The position numbers and the translations under genes are program-made. DNA of 64,000 nt, taken from the NCBI GenBank assembly GCA_003151955.1, contig PLZB01000086.1, positions 33,041 through 97,040 on the forward strand, in the 5' to 3' direction. The notes below the pieces were generated by a model. That model made no database searches. It was given only the letters and a program-made list of their open reading frames with translations, and was not told the DNA's origin. This DNA is from Acidimicrobiaceae bacterium (lineage in GTDB: Bacteria; Actinomycetota; Acidimicrobiia; Acidimicrobiales; UBA8190). Shown piece by piece: positions 40,401 to 47,936 of the stretch; the first letter of the stretch is position 1, and the number at the start of each line of letters is the position of its first letter.

Positions 40401-41567
40401 GACGGCGGCCAGGGCCACCACGGCCAGGCCGACGATCTTGGCGATCCTGAATTCGCGGAGCTGGGCCACGGCGGCGGGGACGGGGGCGACCTGACGGATG
40501 GCCGAGAACCCCCCCAGGCCGTCGTCGTCGATCCGGCTCTCCTTCCGCCGCTGGAGGAGGAGCCCGAGAAGGATGAGGACGAAGGCGACCACGCTGGCGT
40601 AGGTGTAGTTGTGGTAGTTCCAGAACACCGTCTCCTGGACCTCGGCCAGGAGGACGGCCCAGACGACGGTGAGGGGGAGGGACTCCATCCCGGCCAGCAC
40701 CGCGGCGGCCAGGGGGTAGAGGAGGGTGGTGGGGCCGATGACGCTGTTGAGTGCGCCCAGGTTCTGACCCTGGATGGGGGCGGAGAGGATGGCCCCGACC
40801 CCGGACAGCCCGGCCGCCACCATCCAGGTGACCATGGAGAGCCGCCGGACGGGGATGCCGAGGAGGAGGGCCCGTTCCGAGGAGTCCGCCGCGGCCCGGA
40901 TGGCCACCCCGGTGTCGGTCCGCTGGAAGAACCAGTAGAGGGCCACCAGGGCAATGGGGACCACGGCCACCGCCACCATGTCGTCCCCGCTGAAGGCGAA
41001 GGGGAAGACCTTGAACTTGAAGGAGAAGGGGGTGGTGAAGCCGGCCGCCGAGTTGATGTTCCCGAAGGCGTGGGGGAGCTCGAGGTTCCCGAAGCCGAGA
41101 AGCTGCTGGAGCCCGATGGTGGCCACCGTGAAGATGAGCCGGGCCGAGTTGGCGAAGCGCCGGACGATCACGACCTCGATGACATAGCCGAGCCCGACGG
41201 CGGCGAGCAGGCCGATGGGGACGGCCAGGTAGTAGGAGAGGTGCTTCCCGACCAGGATGATGGAGACCGAGGCGGCCAGGACCCCCACGGCGACCTGGGC
41301 GAAGTTGATGATCCGGGCCGACCGGTAGATGAGGACGAGGCCCATGGCGGTGAGGGACTGGAGGCCACCGACCACGAGGCCCTTCAGGAGGACGCCTTTG
41401 GGGAGACGGGCGGGGAGGAGGGAGTCGGCCACCTTGTAGCCGAGGAGGAGGGCGCAGACCGCCCCCACCGCCCAGATGATCCGCCTGTTGGTGGCCGAGA
41501 GGCCCCGGGGCACGGCAGGCTCGGGCCGGGGGGCGACCTCGGGAGGGGCGGTGTCGGTCGTCGTCAC
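37482..41567 (-). CDS. Fused branched-chain amino acid-type ABC transporter (LivH-LivM-LivF-LivG in one chain)
   Basis: 1361 residues holding all four core parts. A LivH-like permease (about 55-340) has YRSARIINFAQVAVG. A LivM-like permease (about 370-680) has GFAGQISLGQVAF and RDNSRMSAAYGI. A LivF-like ATPase (about 760-985) has Walker A GTNGAGKST at 793 and MSGGEQQMLALAQAL. A LivG-like ATPase (about 1085-1330) has Walker A GSNGSGKTT at 1119, LSTGTRR and LLLDEPTAG. Linkers of about 80-100 residues join them. It would import branched-chain amino acids, urea, amides or carboxylates with the neighbouring binding protein. The start overlaps the stop of that gene (ATGA). No stop or frame break separates the domains. 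Confidence 0.95.
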   Translation of the reverse strand: MTTTDTAPPEVAPRPEPAVPRGLSATNRRIIWAVGAVCALLLGYKVADSLLPARLPKGVLLKGLVVGGLQSLTAMGLVLIYRSARIINFAQVAVGVLAASVSIILVGKHLSYYLAVPIGLLAAVGLGYVIEVVIVRRFANSARLIFTVATIGLQQLLGFGNLELPHAFGNINSAAGFTTPFSFKFKVFPFAFSGDDMVAVAVVPIALVALYWFFQRTDTGVAIRAAADSSERALLLGIPVRRLSMVTWMVAAGLSGVGAILSAPIQGQNLGALNSVIGPTTLLYPLAAAVLAGMESLPLTVVWAVLLAEVQETVFWNYHNYTYASVVAFVLILLGLLLQRRKESRIDDDGLGGFSAIRQVAPVPAAVAQLREFRIAKIVGLAVVALAAVVVPLQLPQPALPTMYSIVTYAVLAASLVVLTGFAGQISLGQVAFAGIAGSVTAACMVHFHLDLLLAMVVAAAVAAAVACVIGIPALRISGLFLAVATMAFAVPVATWLLASQYFPWLNPASVELPVLFKRFDLSSPYTFYEFCLLVLILVLLLSHNLRRNRPGRTIVAVRDNSRMSAAYGISPLKSKLLAFAFSGAVAGVGGTLTMLASRGVQFGGANPNESFTVFIAAVIGGLGSLTGAIIGAGFVQGAGALPTWGSLLVTGLGLLTVLWFFPEGLGGLVYRFRDHLVVRLAHARGIHDLHAPDERGQAGELSRRESRQAMAVIQSGGVNAMAHTAALRLSALEDLEVTGRAGAETTAPDAGPTANRPSLIAMKDVDAGYGTNRVLFDVSLGVAQGEIVALLGTNGAGKSTTLRAVAGLLEPGKGRVEFIGNDVTDWSPGDRVKAGLVTVLGGRGIFPSLTVAENLKMGAWMARRQLKDLQFADAATDRVTQIFPRLKERMNQRAALMSGGEQQMLALAQALLCRPKLLMIDELSLGLAPTVVSDLLQVIRDLAQSGVTVVVVEQSVNVATAISSRAVFMERGRIRFSGPTPDLSQQPKLLRSVFLHAANRAKRRRSAAEGGPASPVIAPGDLMVGTGAPDVAELLAGGVMVDIPAVPGPTPVAASPEVLDALLGGGGQTSGAPAPGVPAAAPMAAFAAVGVSKHFGGVAALTDVNLHVMPGEILGIIGSNGSGKTTLFDVCSGFTYPDQGRVMLFGEDITALSPTARAGRGIGRIFQDARLWRAMSVGEAITTALERRIPVRDPVASALNLAAVIESEAAVAIRVDELVLEFGLERFRDRFISELSTGTRRVVELACAVAHEPRVLLLDEPTAGIAQRESEALGELLLGLRQQTGAAFIVIEHDVPLVSSIADRLVCMHVGEVIAEGDTATVLNDQGVVAAYLGAENTAPGRSDGVAAAPLPAGPMVVGS

Positions 41568-43228
41568 GGATTCCCTCCGCAGCTCGCCGGCGTCGAGGGG
41601 ACGTCCTTTCCGTTCTGGGTGTAGGTGAAGACCTGGCCCCCGTAGCAGGGCAGGAAGGTGCCGGGCTGGCCGTTCTGGGTGCTGATGGTGGTGTTGCTCC
41701 AGCGGAGCAGCTGGTAGGTGGACGAGGGATCGACCATTCCGGCCCCGAAGGTCCAGCCCCCCATCTCCCCGCCGGGCCCCGAGGGGATCAGGACCGAGGT
41801 ATTGGCCGAGGCACCGGCCAGGTTGGCCGCCGTCAGGTTGGGGCCGGCGGCCTGGAGGAGGTCGAAGAAGTAGAGGACGTCGCCGTAGGCGAAGGGGTAG
41901 GAGGGGAGGATCCCGTCCGCCGACCCGTTGTTGGACTCCTCAAAGGCCTTGATGGCCTCCTGCTGGGCCCGGGGGACCGAGTTGTTCCCGAGGGCCAGGA
42001 TGGAGTTCCCCTGCTTGAGGGAGTCCGCGCCGGCCTTGGAGATGTCGTCCTGGACGAAGCCGTCGATCGTGTTGGCCCCACCGGCGAAGTAGGACTGGAG
42101 GAGCCACTCGGGGCCGTAGCCGGTCGAGGTGGCCGCCTTCAGGAAGTAGATGGGGGTGATCGGGTCCGAGGAGGAGTCGATGACGGTGGTGACCCCGGCC
42201 GCCTGGAACTGGGCGATGGCGTTGGAGGAGGAGGTGATGAGCGAGGAGATGTCGAAGGGGACGGCTACCGTGACCTTGGGGGTGATCCCGTAGCGGGCCA
42301 GGGCCTTGACGATGAGCTGCTCGCAGAGGGCGGACTGGGGGTTGTCGGGGTAGACGATGCCGAAGGTCCGGTTCTTGGTCTGGAGGGAGGCCTCCGAGGC
42401 CATCCCCGCCTTGTGACCGGCCATCCCCTTCCCGGCCAGCGAGCCGATGGCGTCGGCCGTCTTGGCGCAGTTGGGGCCGTTCGTGAACTGCCAGGGGGTG
42501 TTCTGGGTGTAGAAGTCGGCCGACTGGAGGTAGAGCCCGAAGGAGATGACCCCCTGGGACTGGAGGGCCTTCGTGTAGATCACACTGGAGTCGATGAGGG
42601 ACATGTCGACGAAGCCGTGGAGTGATGTCTTCACGGTGAGGGCGTCGGCGGCGGCGGCGTCGGAGCCGGTGCCGGTGTCCTCGTTGATGAAGTTCCCCTG
42701 GCCCTGGTAGGGGACGAGGACGACCTTCCGGCCGTAGAGCTCGAAGTACTTGTTGAAGGTGTCCACGTACTTCTGGACGGTGGCGATGGCCTCGTCGTTG
42801 GTCCCGACGATGCTCTGGGGGAGGAGGGTGTAGAGGAGGGCGAGCTCGTCGGTGGCGGCCTCCCGGTAGACGAGGTTGATGGTGGTGGCCGTGACCCCGG
42901 GGGCGGTGGGCCCGCCGTTGTGCCCCGTCCACTTCGGCTGGCACTGGGGGGCGTACTCGGAGAAGGGGACCTGGCGGACCCCGGGGGAGCAGATGACGCC
43001 CCCCACGGTCGTCCCGGCCCCGCCGGGCGGCGTCGGGGGGGTCATGCCGGGGAGGAGCTGGACGTTGGAAGAGGTGGTGGTGGAGACCTCGGGGGTGAAG
43101 AGGAGGACGAAGACCAGCGCCACGAGGGTGATGGCGGTCACGATCTGGCGCCGGAGGATGCCCCCGGTCAGCCACCGGCGGTACCACGGCAGCCGATTGC
43201 CGCTGCCTGTCACCACTACTGCTGCCAC
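41564..43228 (-). CDS. Membrane-anchored periplasmic-binding protein (LivK-like)
   Basis: 554 residues. One N-terminal helix (IVTAITLVALVFVLLF, about 28-44) without a lipobox anchors the protein. A Pro/Gly linker leads to a type I periplasmic-binding fold: INLVYREAATDE, LVPYQGQGNF, FGIVYPDNPQSALCEQLIVKAL, GYGPEWLLQSYF and YPFAYGDVLYFF. It probably delivers substrate to the fused Liv transporter. A GTG start with GAGGGGGAT upstream. Operator C lies 180 bases upstream with TAGATT reading toward this gene. Confidence 0.9.
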   Translation of the reverse strand: MAAVVVTGSGNRLPWYRRWLTGGILRRQIVTAITLVALVFVLLFTPEVSTTTSSNVQLLPGMTPPTPPGGAGTTVGGVICSPGVRQVPFSEYAPQCQPKWTGHNGGPTAPGVTATTINLVYREAATDELALLYTLLPQSIVGTNDEAIATVQKYVDTFNKYFELYGRKVVLVPYQGQGNFINEDTGTGSDAAAADALTVKTSLHGFVDMSLIDSSVIYTKALQSQGVISFGLYLQSADFYTQNTPWQFTNGPNCAKTADAIGSLAGKGMAGHKAGMASEASLQTKNRTFGIVYPDNPQSALCEQLIVKALARYGITPKVTVAVPFDISSLITSSSNAIAQFQAAGVTTVIDSSSDPITPIYFLKAATSTGYGPEWLLQSYFAGGANTIDGFVQDDISKAGADSLKQGNSILALGNNSVPRAQQEAIKAFEESNNGSADGILPSYPFAYGDVLYFFDLLQAAGPNLTAANLAGASANTSVLIPSGPGGEMGGWTFGAGMVDPSSTYQLLRWSNTTISTQNGQPGTFLPCYGGQVFTYTQNGKDVPSTPASCGGNP

Positions 43229-43409
43229 TGATCCCCCTCGGACCGATCCCTACCCCGCCGCCCCGCCTCGGGCCCCCTTGTCTCTCCGTACCGATCCCGG
43301 CGGCCCAGGACGGTCCCGACCGGCCCAAGATACCGCAGCCCACCCCCAGGTCAAAGGTTTCCTCGGGGTGGGGGCCGCCCGGGCCCGGGCCCGGCACCGT
43401 CCCACCTTG

Positions 43410-43429
43410 TTGACTGACCAGTCAATCTA
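43410..43429 (-). promoter_or_regulatory. TetR-type operator C (ABC transporter / tetR)
   Basis: On the minus strand reads TAGATTGACTGGTCAGTCAA; the core TTGACTGA/CCAGTCAA is an inverted repeat matching at 14 of 16 positions. TAGATT would be the -10 of the transporter operon. On the plus strand the site sits 8 bases upstream of the tetR hexamer TAGGGT, so bound protein would also cover the tetR promoter: autoregulation. Confidence 0.78.
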
Positions 43430-43437
43430 CCTCATGG

Positions 43438-43443
43438 TAGGGT
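43438..43443 (+). promoter_or_regulatory. -10-like hexamer TAGGGT of the tetR gene
   Basis: Ends 9 bases before the tetR ATG; leaderless arrangement immediately downstream of operator C. Confidence 0.45.
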
Positions 43444-43452
43444 CAGCCGGCG

Positions 43453-44106
43453 ATGGTTGCCGTCTCCGACCCCAAGGGATCCCGTCCGGCCCGACCCATC
43501 CGGCGGGCCATGAGCGACGAGGAGAAGGGGGAGCGACGGAGCGACATCCTGGGGGCGGCCAAGAAGGTCTTCGCCCGGAAGGGCTACCACGCCACCACCA
43601 TCGCCGAGATCGCCAAGGCGGCCAAGCTGTCCTACGGGTCGATCTACTGGTACTTCGACTCCAAGGACGCCCTGTTCCACGCCCTGATGGAGAGCGAGGC
43701 CCGGGCGCTCCGGGACCATGTCACCGAGGCCCTGGTCAGCACCCCGGCCGACGAGAGCCCCGAGGCACCCTTCGTGGCGGCCGTCCGGGCCACCTTCGAG
43801 TTCTTCGAGGCCGACCGGGCCGTGGTGAAGCTCCTCTTCCGGGACTCCTACGCCCTCGGGGACCGGTTCGAGAAGCTCCTCTTCGGGCTCTACGAGGAAT
43901 TCGTGGGGGACATCGAGGTCATCGTGGCCGACGCCGGGGAGCGGGGGTTGATCATCGACGCCCCGCCCCGGATGGTGGCCTTCTCGGTGGCAGCCCTGGT
44001 GGGCCAGATCGCCCACCGGCGGCTCGTGACCGACGACGGCCTCCCGGCCTCGGTGGTGGCCGACTTCGTCGTCTCCCTCCTCCTGAACGGGCTCCTCCCC
44101 CGCTGA
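43453..44106 (+). CDS. TetR family transcriptional regulator
   Basis: 217 residues. The TetR helix-turn-helix is at about 27-75: SDILGAAKKVFARKGYHATTIAEIAKAAKLSYGSIYWYFDSKDALFHAL. The C-terminal ligand domain (80-217) is helical and of the type that binds acyl-CoA-like or hydrophobic ligands, although the ligand cannot be read from sequence. The gene lies directly after operator C and next to a thiolase-like and an enoyl-CoA hydratase gene, with identical sites at other acyl-CoA genes, so I infer a local repressor of this catabolic set that regulates itself. Confidence 0.93.
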   Translation: MVAVSDPKGSRPARPIRRAMSDEEKGERRSDILGAAKKVFARKGYHATTIAEIAKAAKLSYGSIYWYFDSKDALFHALMESEARALRDHVTEALVSTPADESPEAPFVAAVRATFEFFEADRAVVKLLFRDSYALGDRFEKLLFGLYEEFVGDIEVIVADAGERGLIIDAPPRMVAFSVAALVGQIAHRRLVTDDGLPASVVADFVVSLLLNGLLPR

Positions 44107-44126
44107 CGGCGACCCCGGGGTCTCGG

Positions 44127-45632
44127 GTGACCGACGAGGACCGGCTGCCGGTCGTGGTGGCCGCCGGCCAGGCCCTGGAGCGGTCGGAGCTGGTGACAGC
44201 CCTGGAGTTGGCCGGTCGGGCCGTCGAGGCCGCCCTGGAGGGGACGGGGGGGCTCCGGTCCCGGGTCGGGGTGGTCTCGGTGGTGAACATCCTGTCCCGG
44301 GTGGGGCCCTCCCCGGCCGGGATCCTGGCCCGCCGGGCCGGGCTCGGGCCGGTCCGGACCGAGGTCACGACGGTGGGGGGGAACTCCCCCCAGTGGCTCG
44401 TCAACCGGGCCGCCGCCGCCATCGCCGGGGGCTCGGGCGGGACCTTCCTGATCGCCGGGGCCGAGGCCCAGCGGTCCAGCCGGGTCCGGCGGGAGCAACG
44501 GGCCCTCGGGGATGACTCCGTGTCCGGCCCGGGGACGGGGACGGAGGAGGACGCCGGGCTCCCCCCCGACGAGGTCGTCGGGGACGACCGGCCCGGGATG
44601 GGCCCGGCCGAGGTCAACGCCGGGCTGGTGGCCCCGGTCCACGTCTACCCCCTCTTCGAGAGCGCCCTGGCCCATCAGGCCGGACGGGACCCGGCCGCCC
44701 AGCGGGAATTCCTGGGGACGGTCCTGGCCCCGTTCACCGAGGTGGCGGCCGGGAACCCCTGGGCCTGGTTCCCCGAGGTTCGGACCCCGGCCGAGCTGTC
44801 GGAGGTGACTGCAGAGAACCGGCTGGTGGCTGAGCCCTACCCCAAGCGGATGTGCGCCGTCATGGGGGTCGACCAGGCCGCCTGCCTGGTGGTGACCTCC
44901 CTGGGGACGGCCCGGGCCCTGGGCCTGGCCCAGGGGGCCGTCTTCTGCTGGTCGGGGGCCGACGCCGCCGACGTCTGGTTCCCCTCGGCCCGACCCGACC
45001 CGGGCCGGTCCCCCGGGATCGCCGCCGCGGCCGGGGCCGCCCTGGGGGCGGCCGGGATCGGCCCCGACGAGCTCTCCTCCCTCGACCTCTACTCCTGCTT
45101 CCCCTGCGCCCTGGAGCTGGCCGCCGAGGCCATCGGGATCTCCCTCGACGACCACCGGGGCCTCACCGTCACCGGGGGCCTCCCCTACTTCGGGGGGCCC
45201 GGGAACAACTACACCCTCCACGCCATCGCCACCATGGTCGAACGGCTCGGCCGCGAGGGGGGGACCGGGCTCGTCACCGGCCTGGGCTGGTACGCGACCA
45301 AGCATTCGGTCGGGATCTACGGGGGGAGCCCACCCGTGGGGGGCTGGGCGCCGGGGGAGACGGGCCCGGACCAGGCCCGGATCGACGCCGGGGCCGTCGT
45401 GGTGGCCGGGGAGGTCGGGGGTCGGGCCGGGGCCACCGTGCTCGCCTCGACCGTGGTGGCCGGCCCCGACGGGTCCCCGGCGGCGGCGCCGGTCATCGCC
45501 CGGCTCGACGACGGCCGCCAGGTGGCGGCGGCGGCCGAGGAGACGGAGCTGGCCGGGCTGGCCGGGCTGAGCCTGGTGGGCCACCGGGTCGAGGTCTCGG
45601 GGGGGCCGCCCCGCTACCGGGTGGCCGGTTGA
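44127..45632 (+). CDS. Thiolase-like acetyl-CoA acetyltransferase family protein
   Basis: 501 residues of a thiolase-superfamily subgroup. TTVGGNSPQWLVNRAAAAIAGGSGGTFLIAGAEA corresponds to the nucleophile-loop region but shows no Cys there (GGNSPQ). DLYSCFPCALELAAEAIG, TGGLPYFGGPGNNYTLHAIATMVERL and GLGWYATKHSVGIYGG follow the thiolase C-terminal layout. Loss of the nucleophilic Cys suggests an SCP-x/lipid-transfer-type or non-condensing role. The last 100 residues form an OB-like extension. GTG start 20 bases after tetR. Probably co-transcribed with tetR. Confidence 0.8.
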   Translation: MTDEDRLPVVVAAGQALERSELVTALELAGRAVEAALEGTGGLRSRVGVVSVVNILSRVGPSPAGILARRAGLGPVRTEVTTVGGNSPQWLVNRAAAAIAGGSGGTFLIAGAEAQRSSRVRREQRALGDDSVSGPGTGTEEDAGLPPDEVVGDDRPGMGPAEVNAGLVAPVHVYPLFESALAHQAGRDPAAQREFLGTVLAPFTEVAAGNPWAWFPEVRTPAELSEVTAENRLVAEPYPKRMCAVMGVDQAACLVVTSLGTARALGLAQGAVFCWSGADAADVWFPSARPDPGRSPGIAAAAGAALGAAGIGPDELSSLDLYSCFPCALELAAEAIGISLDDHRGLTVTGGLPYFGGPGNNYTLHAIATMVERLGREGGTGLVTGLGWYATKHSVGIYGGSPPVGGWAPGETGPDQARIDAGAVVVAGEVGGRAGATVLASTVVAGPDGSPAAAPVIARLDDGRQVAAAAEETELAGLAGLSLVGHRVEVSGGPPRYRVAG

Positions 45633-45718
45633 GGCCCGGTTCGGCCAGACTCCCCGGAAACCAGTTCGCAGAGAGACGCCCGACCTGAGACCGGTCGGCC
45701 ATGACAGGAGGACAACCG

Positions 45719-46486
45719 ATGTCGGCAGTGGAGCGTGAGCGCCGTGGCCATGTGGAGATCCTGACGATCAACCGCCCCGAGGCCCGCAACGCCATCAACG
45801 GGGACGTCACGGCCGCCATGTCGGCCGCCCTCGACGAGCTGGCCACCGACGACGACTGCTGGGTGGTCGTCCTGACCGGGGCCGGGGACAAGGCCTTCTC
45901 GGCCGGGATGGACCTCAAGGCCTTCGCCACCGGCCAGGGGGCCGGGATCATCGACGCCAACGGCTTCGCCGGGATCACCAGGCGGAGCTTCCCCAAGCCG
46001 ATCATCGCGGCGGTGAACGGCTCGGCCCTGGCCGGGGGCTGCGAGATCATGCTCTCCTGCGACCTGGTGGTGGCGGCCGACCACGCCCAGTTCGGGATCC
46101 CCGAGGTCAAGCGGGGACTGATCGCCGGGGCGGGTGGCCTCATCCGGCTCCCGAACCGGCTCCCCCGGGCCGTGGCCCTCGAGCTGGCCCTGACCGGCGA
46201 CCCGATCTCCCCGGAGCGGGCCCTCCAGCTCGGCCTGATCAACCGGGTCGTCCCCGCCGACCGGCTCATGGAGGAGACCCTGGCCCTGGCCGACCTCATC
46301 GCCGGGAACGCCCCCCTGGCCGTCCGGCTCTCGAAGAAGGTCATGCTCGGATCGGCCGACCTGTCCGAGGACGAGGCCTGGGCCTTCAACGACTCCACCT
46401 TCAGCGAGGTCTTCACCTCGGCCGACGCCATGGAGGGGGCCGTGGCCTTCGCCGAGAAGCGACCCCCGAACTGGCAGGGGAAGTAG
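45719..46486 (+). CDS. Enoyl-CoA hydratase/isomerase (crotonase family)
   Basis: 255 residues with the crotonase core: LTINRPEARNAING, KAFSAGMDLKAF (first oxyanion-hole strand), PIIAAVNGSALAGGCEIMLSCDLVVAADHAQFGIPEVKRGLIAG (second oxyanion-hole and catalytic loop, Glu in PEVK) and RLPRAVALELALTG. It hydrates enoyl-CoA, matching the acyl-CoA dehydrogenase step. The ATG is chosen because AGGAGG lies 7 bases upstream; an in-frame ATG 18 bases earlier lacks one. Confidence 0.94.
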   Translation: MSAVERERRGHVEILTINRPEARNAINGDVTAAMSAALDELATDDDCWVVVLTGAGDKAFSAGMDLKAFATGQGAGIIDANGFAGITRRSFPKPIIAAVNGSALAGGCEIMLSCDLVVAADHAQFGIPEVKRGLIAGAGGLIRLPNRLPRAVALELALTGDPISPERALQLGLINRVVPADRLMEETLALADLIAGNAPLAVRLSKKVMLGSADLSEDEAWAFNDSTFSEVFTSADAMEGAVAFAEKRPPNWQGK

Positions 46487-46489
46487 CCG

Positions 46490-46918
46490 GTGACCGCCGC
46501 CGCCCACGTGGCCGGAAGCCTCTCGGACTGGCTGGCCGGGGTCAGGCTCTCCCTCCACGTCCTGGCCGCCACCGTCTGGGTCGGGGGGCAGCTCACCCTG
46601 GCCGGGCTGGTGCCTACGGCCCGGGGCCTGGGCCCGGAGGCCCCGAAGGCCCTGGCCCGGGCCTTTGCCCGGCTCATGTGGCCGGCCTACGCCGTCCTCG
46701 TCGCCACCGGCATCTGGAACGTCGCCGCCGTCTCGGCCGGCCAGCCCCACGCCTGGCAGATGGTCCTCGGGATCAAGATGACGGTGGTCCTGGCCGCCGG
46801 GGTGGCCGCCTTCGTCCACACCCGGGCCACCACCAAGGCGGGCCTGGCCGTCTGGGGATCCCTCTCCGGAACCACCTCCATCGCCGCCCTGGTCCTGGGG
46901 GTCTTCCTGGCCGGCTGA
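46490..46918 (+). CDS. CopD-like four-helix membrane protein
   Basis: 142 residues with four hydrophobic helices. LSLHVLAATVWVGGQLTLAGLVP (helix 1, His and W-V-G-G) and MVLGIKMTVVLAAGVAAFVHTRA (helix 3, Lys and His) are the conserved elements of the CopD/DUF2269-type family, associated with copper handling or oxidase maturation. The GTG lies 4 bases after the hydratase stop, so it may be transcribed with it although its nearest functional partners are the downstream oxidase genes. Confidence 0.7.
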   Translation: MTAAAHVAGSLSDWLAGVRLSLHVLAATVWVGGQLTLAGLVPTARGLGPEAPKALARAFARLMWPAYAVLVATGIWNVAAVSAGQPHAWQMVLGIKMTVVLAAGVAAFVHTRATTKAGLAVWGSLSGTTSIAALVLGVFLAG

Positions 46919-46961
46919 GCCCGGTGGACATCCGGGGAGGGTTCCCGCGCCGGAGACCCGG

Positions 46962-46967
46962 TAGCCT
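46962..46967 (+). promoter_or_regulatory. -10-like hexamer TAGCCT of tatA
   Basis: Gives a leader of about 40 bases that contains AAAAAGGAG (46995-47003) ahead of the tatA ATG; a normal leadered promoter. Confidence 0.4.
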
Positions 46968-47014
46968 ATGAGGAGATGGATCCTGAGGGATCCGGAAAAA
47001 GGAGACGCACAGGA

Positions 47015-47245
47015 ATGCTGGCCGAGATCTTCAGCGAGACCGGCATCATCGTGATCCTCGTGATCGTCGTCGTCCTCTTCGGGAGCACCCAGCTCCCCAA
47101 GCTGGCCCGGTCCCTGGGCTCGGCCCAGACCGAGTTCAAGAAGGGGCTGGCCGAAGGGGCCAAGGACGGGGGCACCGCCAAGGGGGCCAAGGCCACCGAG
47201 GTCGTCACGCCCGATGCTGACAAGCCTGCCGCCGGTCAGGATTAG
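47015..47245 (+). CDS. tatA: Twin-arginine translocase subunit TatA
   Basis: 76 residues: a short periplasmic start, one membrane helix (GIIVILVIVVVLFGSTQLP, with the F-G-x-x-x-L-P hinge), an amphipathic helix (KLARSLGSAQTEFKKGLAEG) and a charged disordered tail. TatA forms the pore-like assembly that exports folded proteins such as the Rieske protein and the RR-signal flavoprotein encoded in this window. Start ATG is the one before MLAEIF, 11 bases after AAGGAG; a longer in-frame extension is rejected. Confidence 0.92.
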   Translation: MLAEIFSETGIIVILVIVVVLFGSTQLPKLARSLGSAQTEFKKGLAEGAKDGGTAKGAKATEVVTPDADKPAAGQD

Positions 47246-47269
47246 GGGCCGGTCGAGGGCCGTCGCCCC

Positions 47270-47287
47270 CTCCCGCCCCGGCGGGAG
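47270..47287 (+). terminator. GC-rich hairpin downstream of tatA
   Basis: CTCCCGCC-CC-GGCGGGAG, an 8-bp perfect inverted repeat 24 bases after the tatA stop and 12 bases before the next start. No T-run follows, so a factor-dependent terminator or RNA-stability element is as likely as an intrinsic terminator. Confidence 0.35.
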
Positions 47288-47299
47288 CCGGGGGACCAG

Positions 47300-47908
47300 G
47301 TGACGACAGCGGAGCGGGGCGCAGACCCCGGCGCCCGGGGTCGGTTCCGTCGGCCCCTCCCCTTCCCGGTCCACCAGGTCATGGAGTACCTGGTCGGGGG
47401 AGCCCTGGTCGGGATGTCCCTCCACGTCGCCCGGGGCGGCCTCCTGGCCGCCGTGGGCGCCGCCTTCCTCGTGCTGGCGGCCACCAGCCGGGGCCGGGCC
47501 GGCCTGTTCCAGGTGGTCCCGGGCCGGCTCCACGCCTCCGTCGACCTCCTCCTGGTGGCCGCCCTGGCCGCCGGGCCGATCCTTCCGCCGACACGACCGG
47601 ACCTGACCGGGACGGTCACGGCCGAGATCGTCGCCCTCCTCTGGCTCCGGGTCGTCACCCTCACCGCCTACCGCCCGGCCCCGGCACCTGCCCCGGCTAC
47701 GGAAGTGACGACCTCGGCCCCCGGTGGGGAGCCGTCCGACGACCGGGGTGGGCTCCTGGCCCGGCGCCTCGGGCGGGTGGCCGGCCAGGCCGCCGGGAAG
47801 GCGGCCGGAAAGCTCCCCGAGGCGGACCGGACCGTCCAGCTGGGGGCCCGGCAGCTGGGCCGGGCGGCGGGAACAGCTCGGAGGACCTGGCGGGACCGCC
47901 AAGGGTGA
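47300..47908 (+). CDS. Hypothetical membrane protein
   Basis: 202 residues. Three to four hydrophobic stretches (VMEYLVGGALVGMSL, GLLAAVGAAFLVLAA, LLLVAALAAGPIL, IVALLWLRVVTL) lie in the first 125 residues. A cytoplasmic tail follows, rich in Ala/Pro then Arg/Gly (RRLGRVAGQAAGKAAGKLPE). The first helix pattern recalls SPW-repeat-like small membrane proteins. I do not recognise the family. GTG start with no strong ribosome site. Confidence 0.65.
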   Translation: MTTAERGADPGARGRFRRPLPFPVHQVMEYLVGGALVGMSLHVARGGLLAAVGAAFLVLAATSRGRAGLFQVVPGRLHASVDLLLVAALAAGPILPPTRPDLTGTVTAEIVALLWLRVVTLTAYRPAPAPAPATEVTTSAPGGEPSDDRGGLLARRLGRVAGQAAGKAAGKLPEADRTVQLGARQLGRAAGTARRTWRDRQG

Positions 47909-47936
47909 GGCAGGCTTCCCCGGGGAGGGAAGCCTG

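Larger units (their letters stand above)
43229..43452. other. 224-base divergent regulatory region
   Basis: Gap between the ABC binding-protein gene (minus) and the TetR gene (plus). It holds TetR operator C (43410-43429) and the TAGGGT hexamer of the TetR gene. The long leader on the transporter side (about 190 bases from the predicted start of transcription) shows no riboswitch or terminator that I can recognise by eye. Confidence 0.5.

Noticed and set aside
45689..45696. GACCGGTC upstream of the enoyl-CoA hydratase as a fourth TetR operator
   Set aside because: Only the central 8 bp match; the flanking TARAYT and TCAA ends of the three good sites are absent.
47270..47287. Strong intrinsic terminator after tatA
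   Set aside because: The hairpin is perfect but no T-run follows; listed only as a low-confidence element. I saw no convincing rho-independent terminator in the window.
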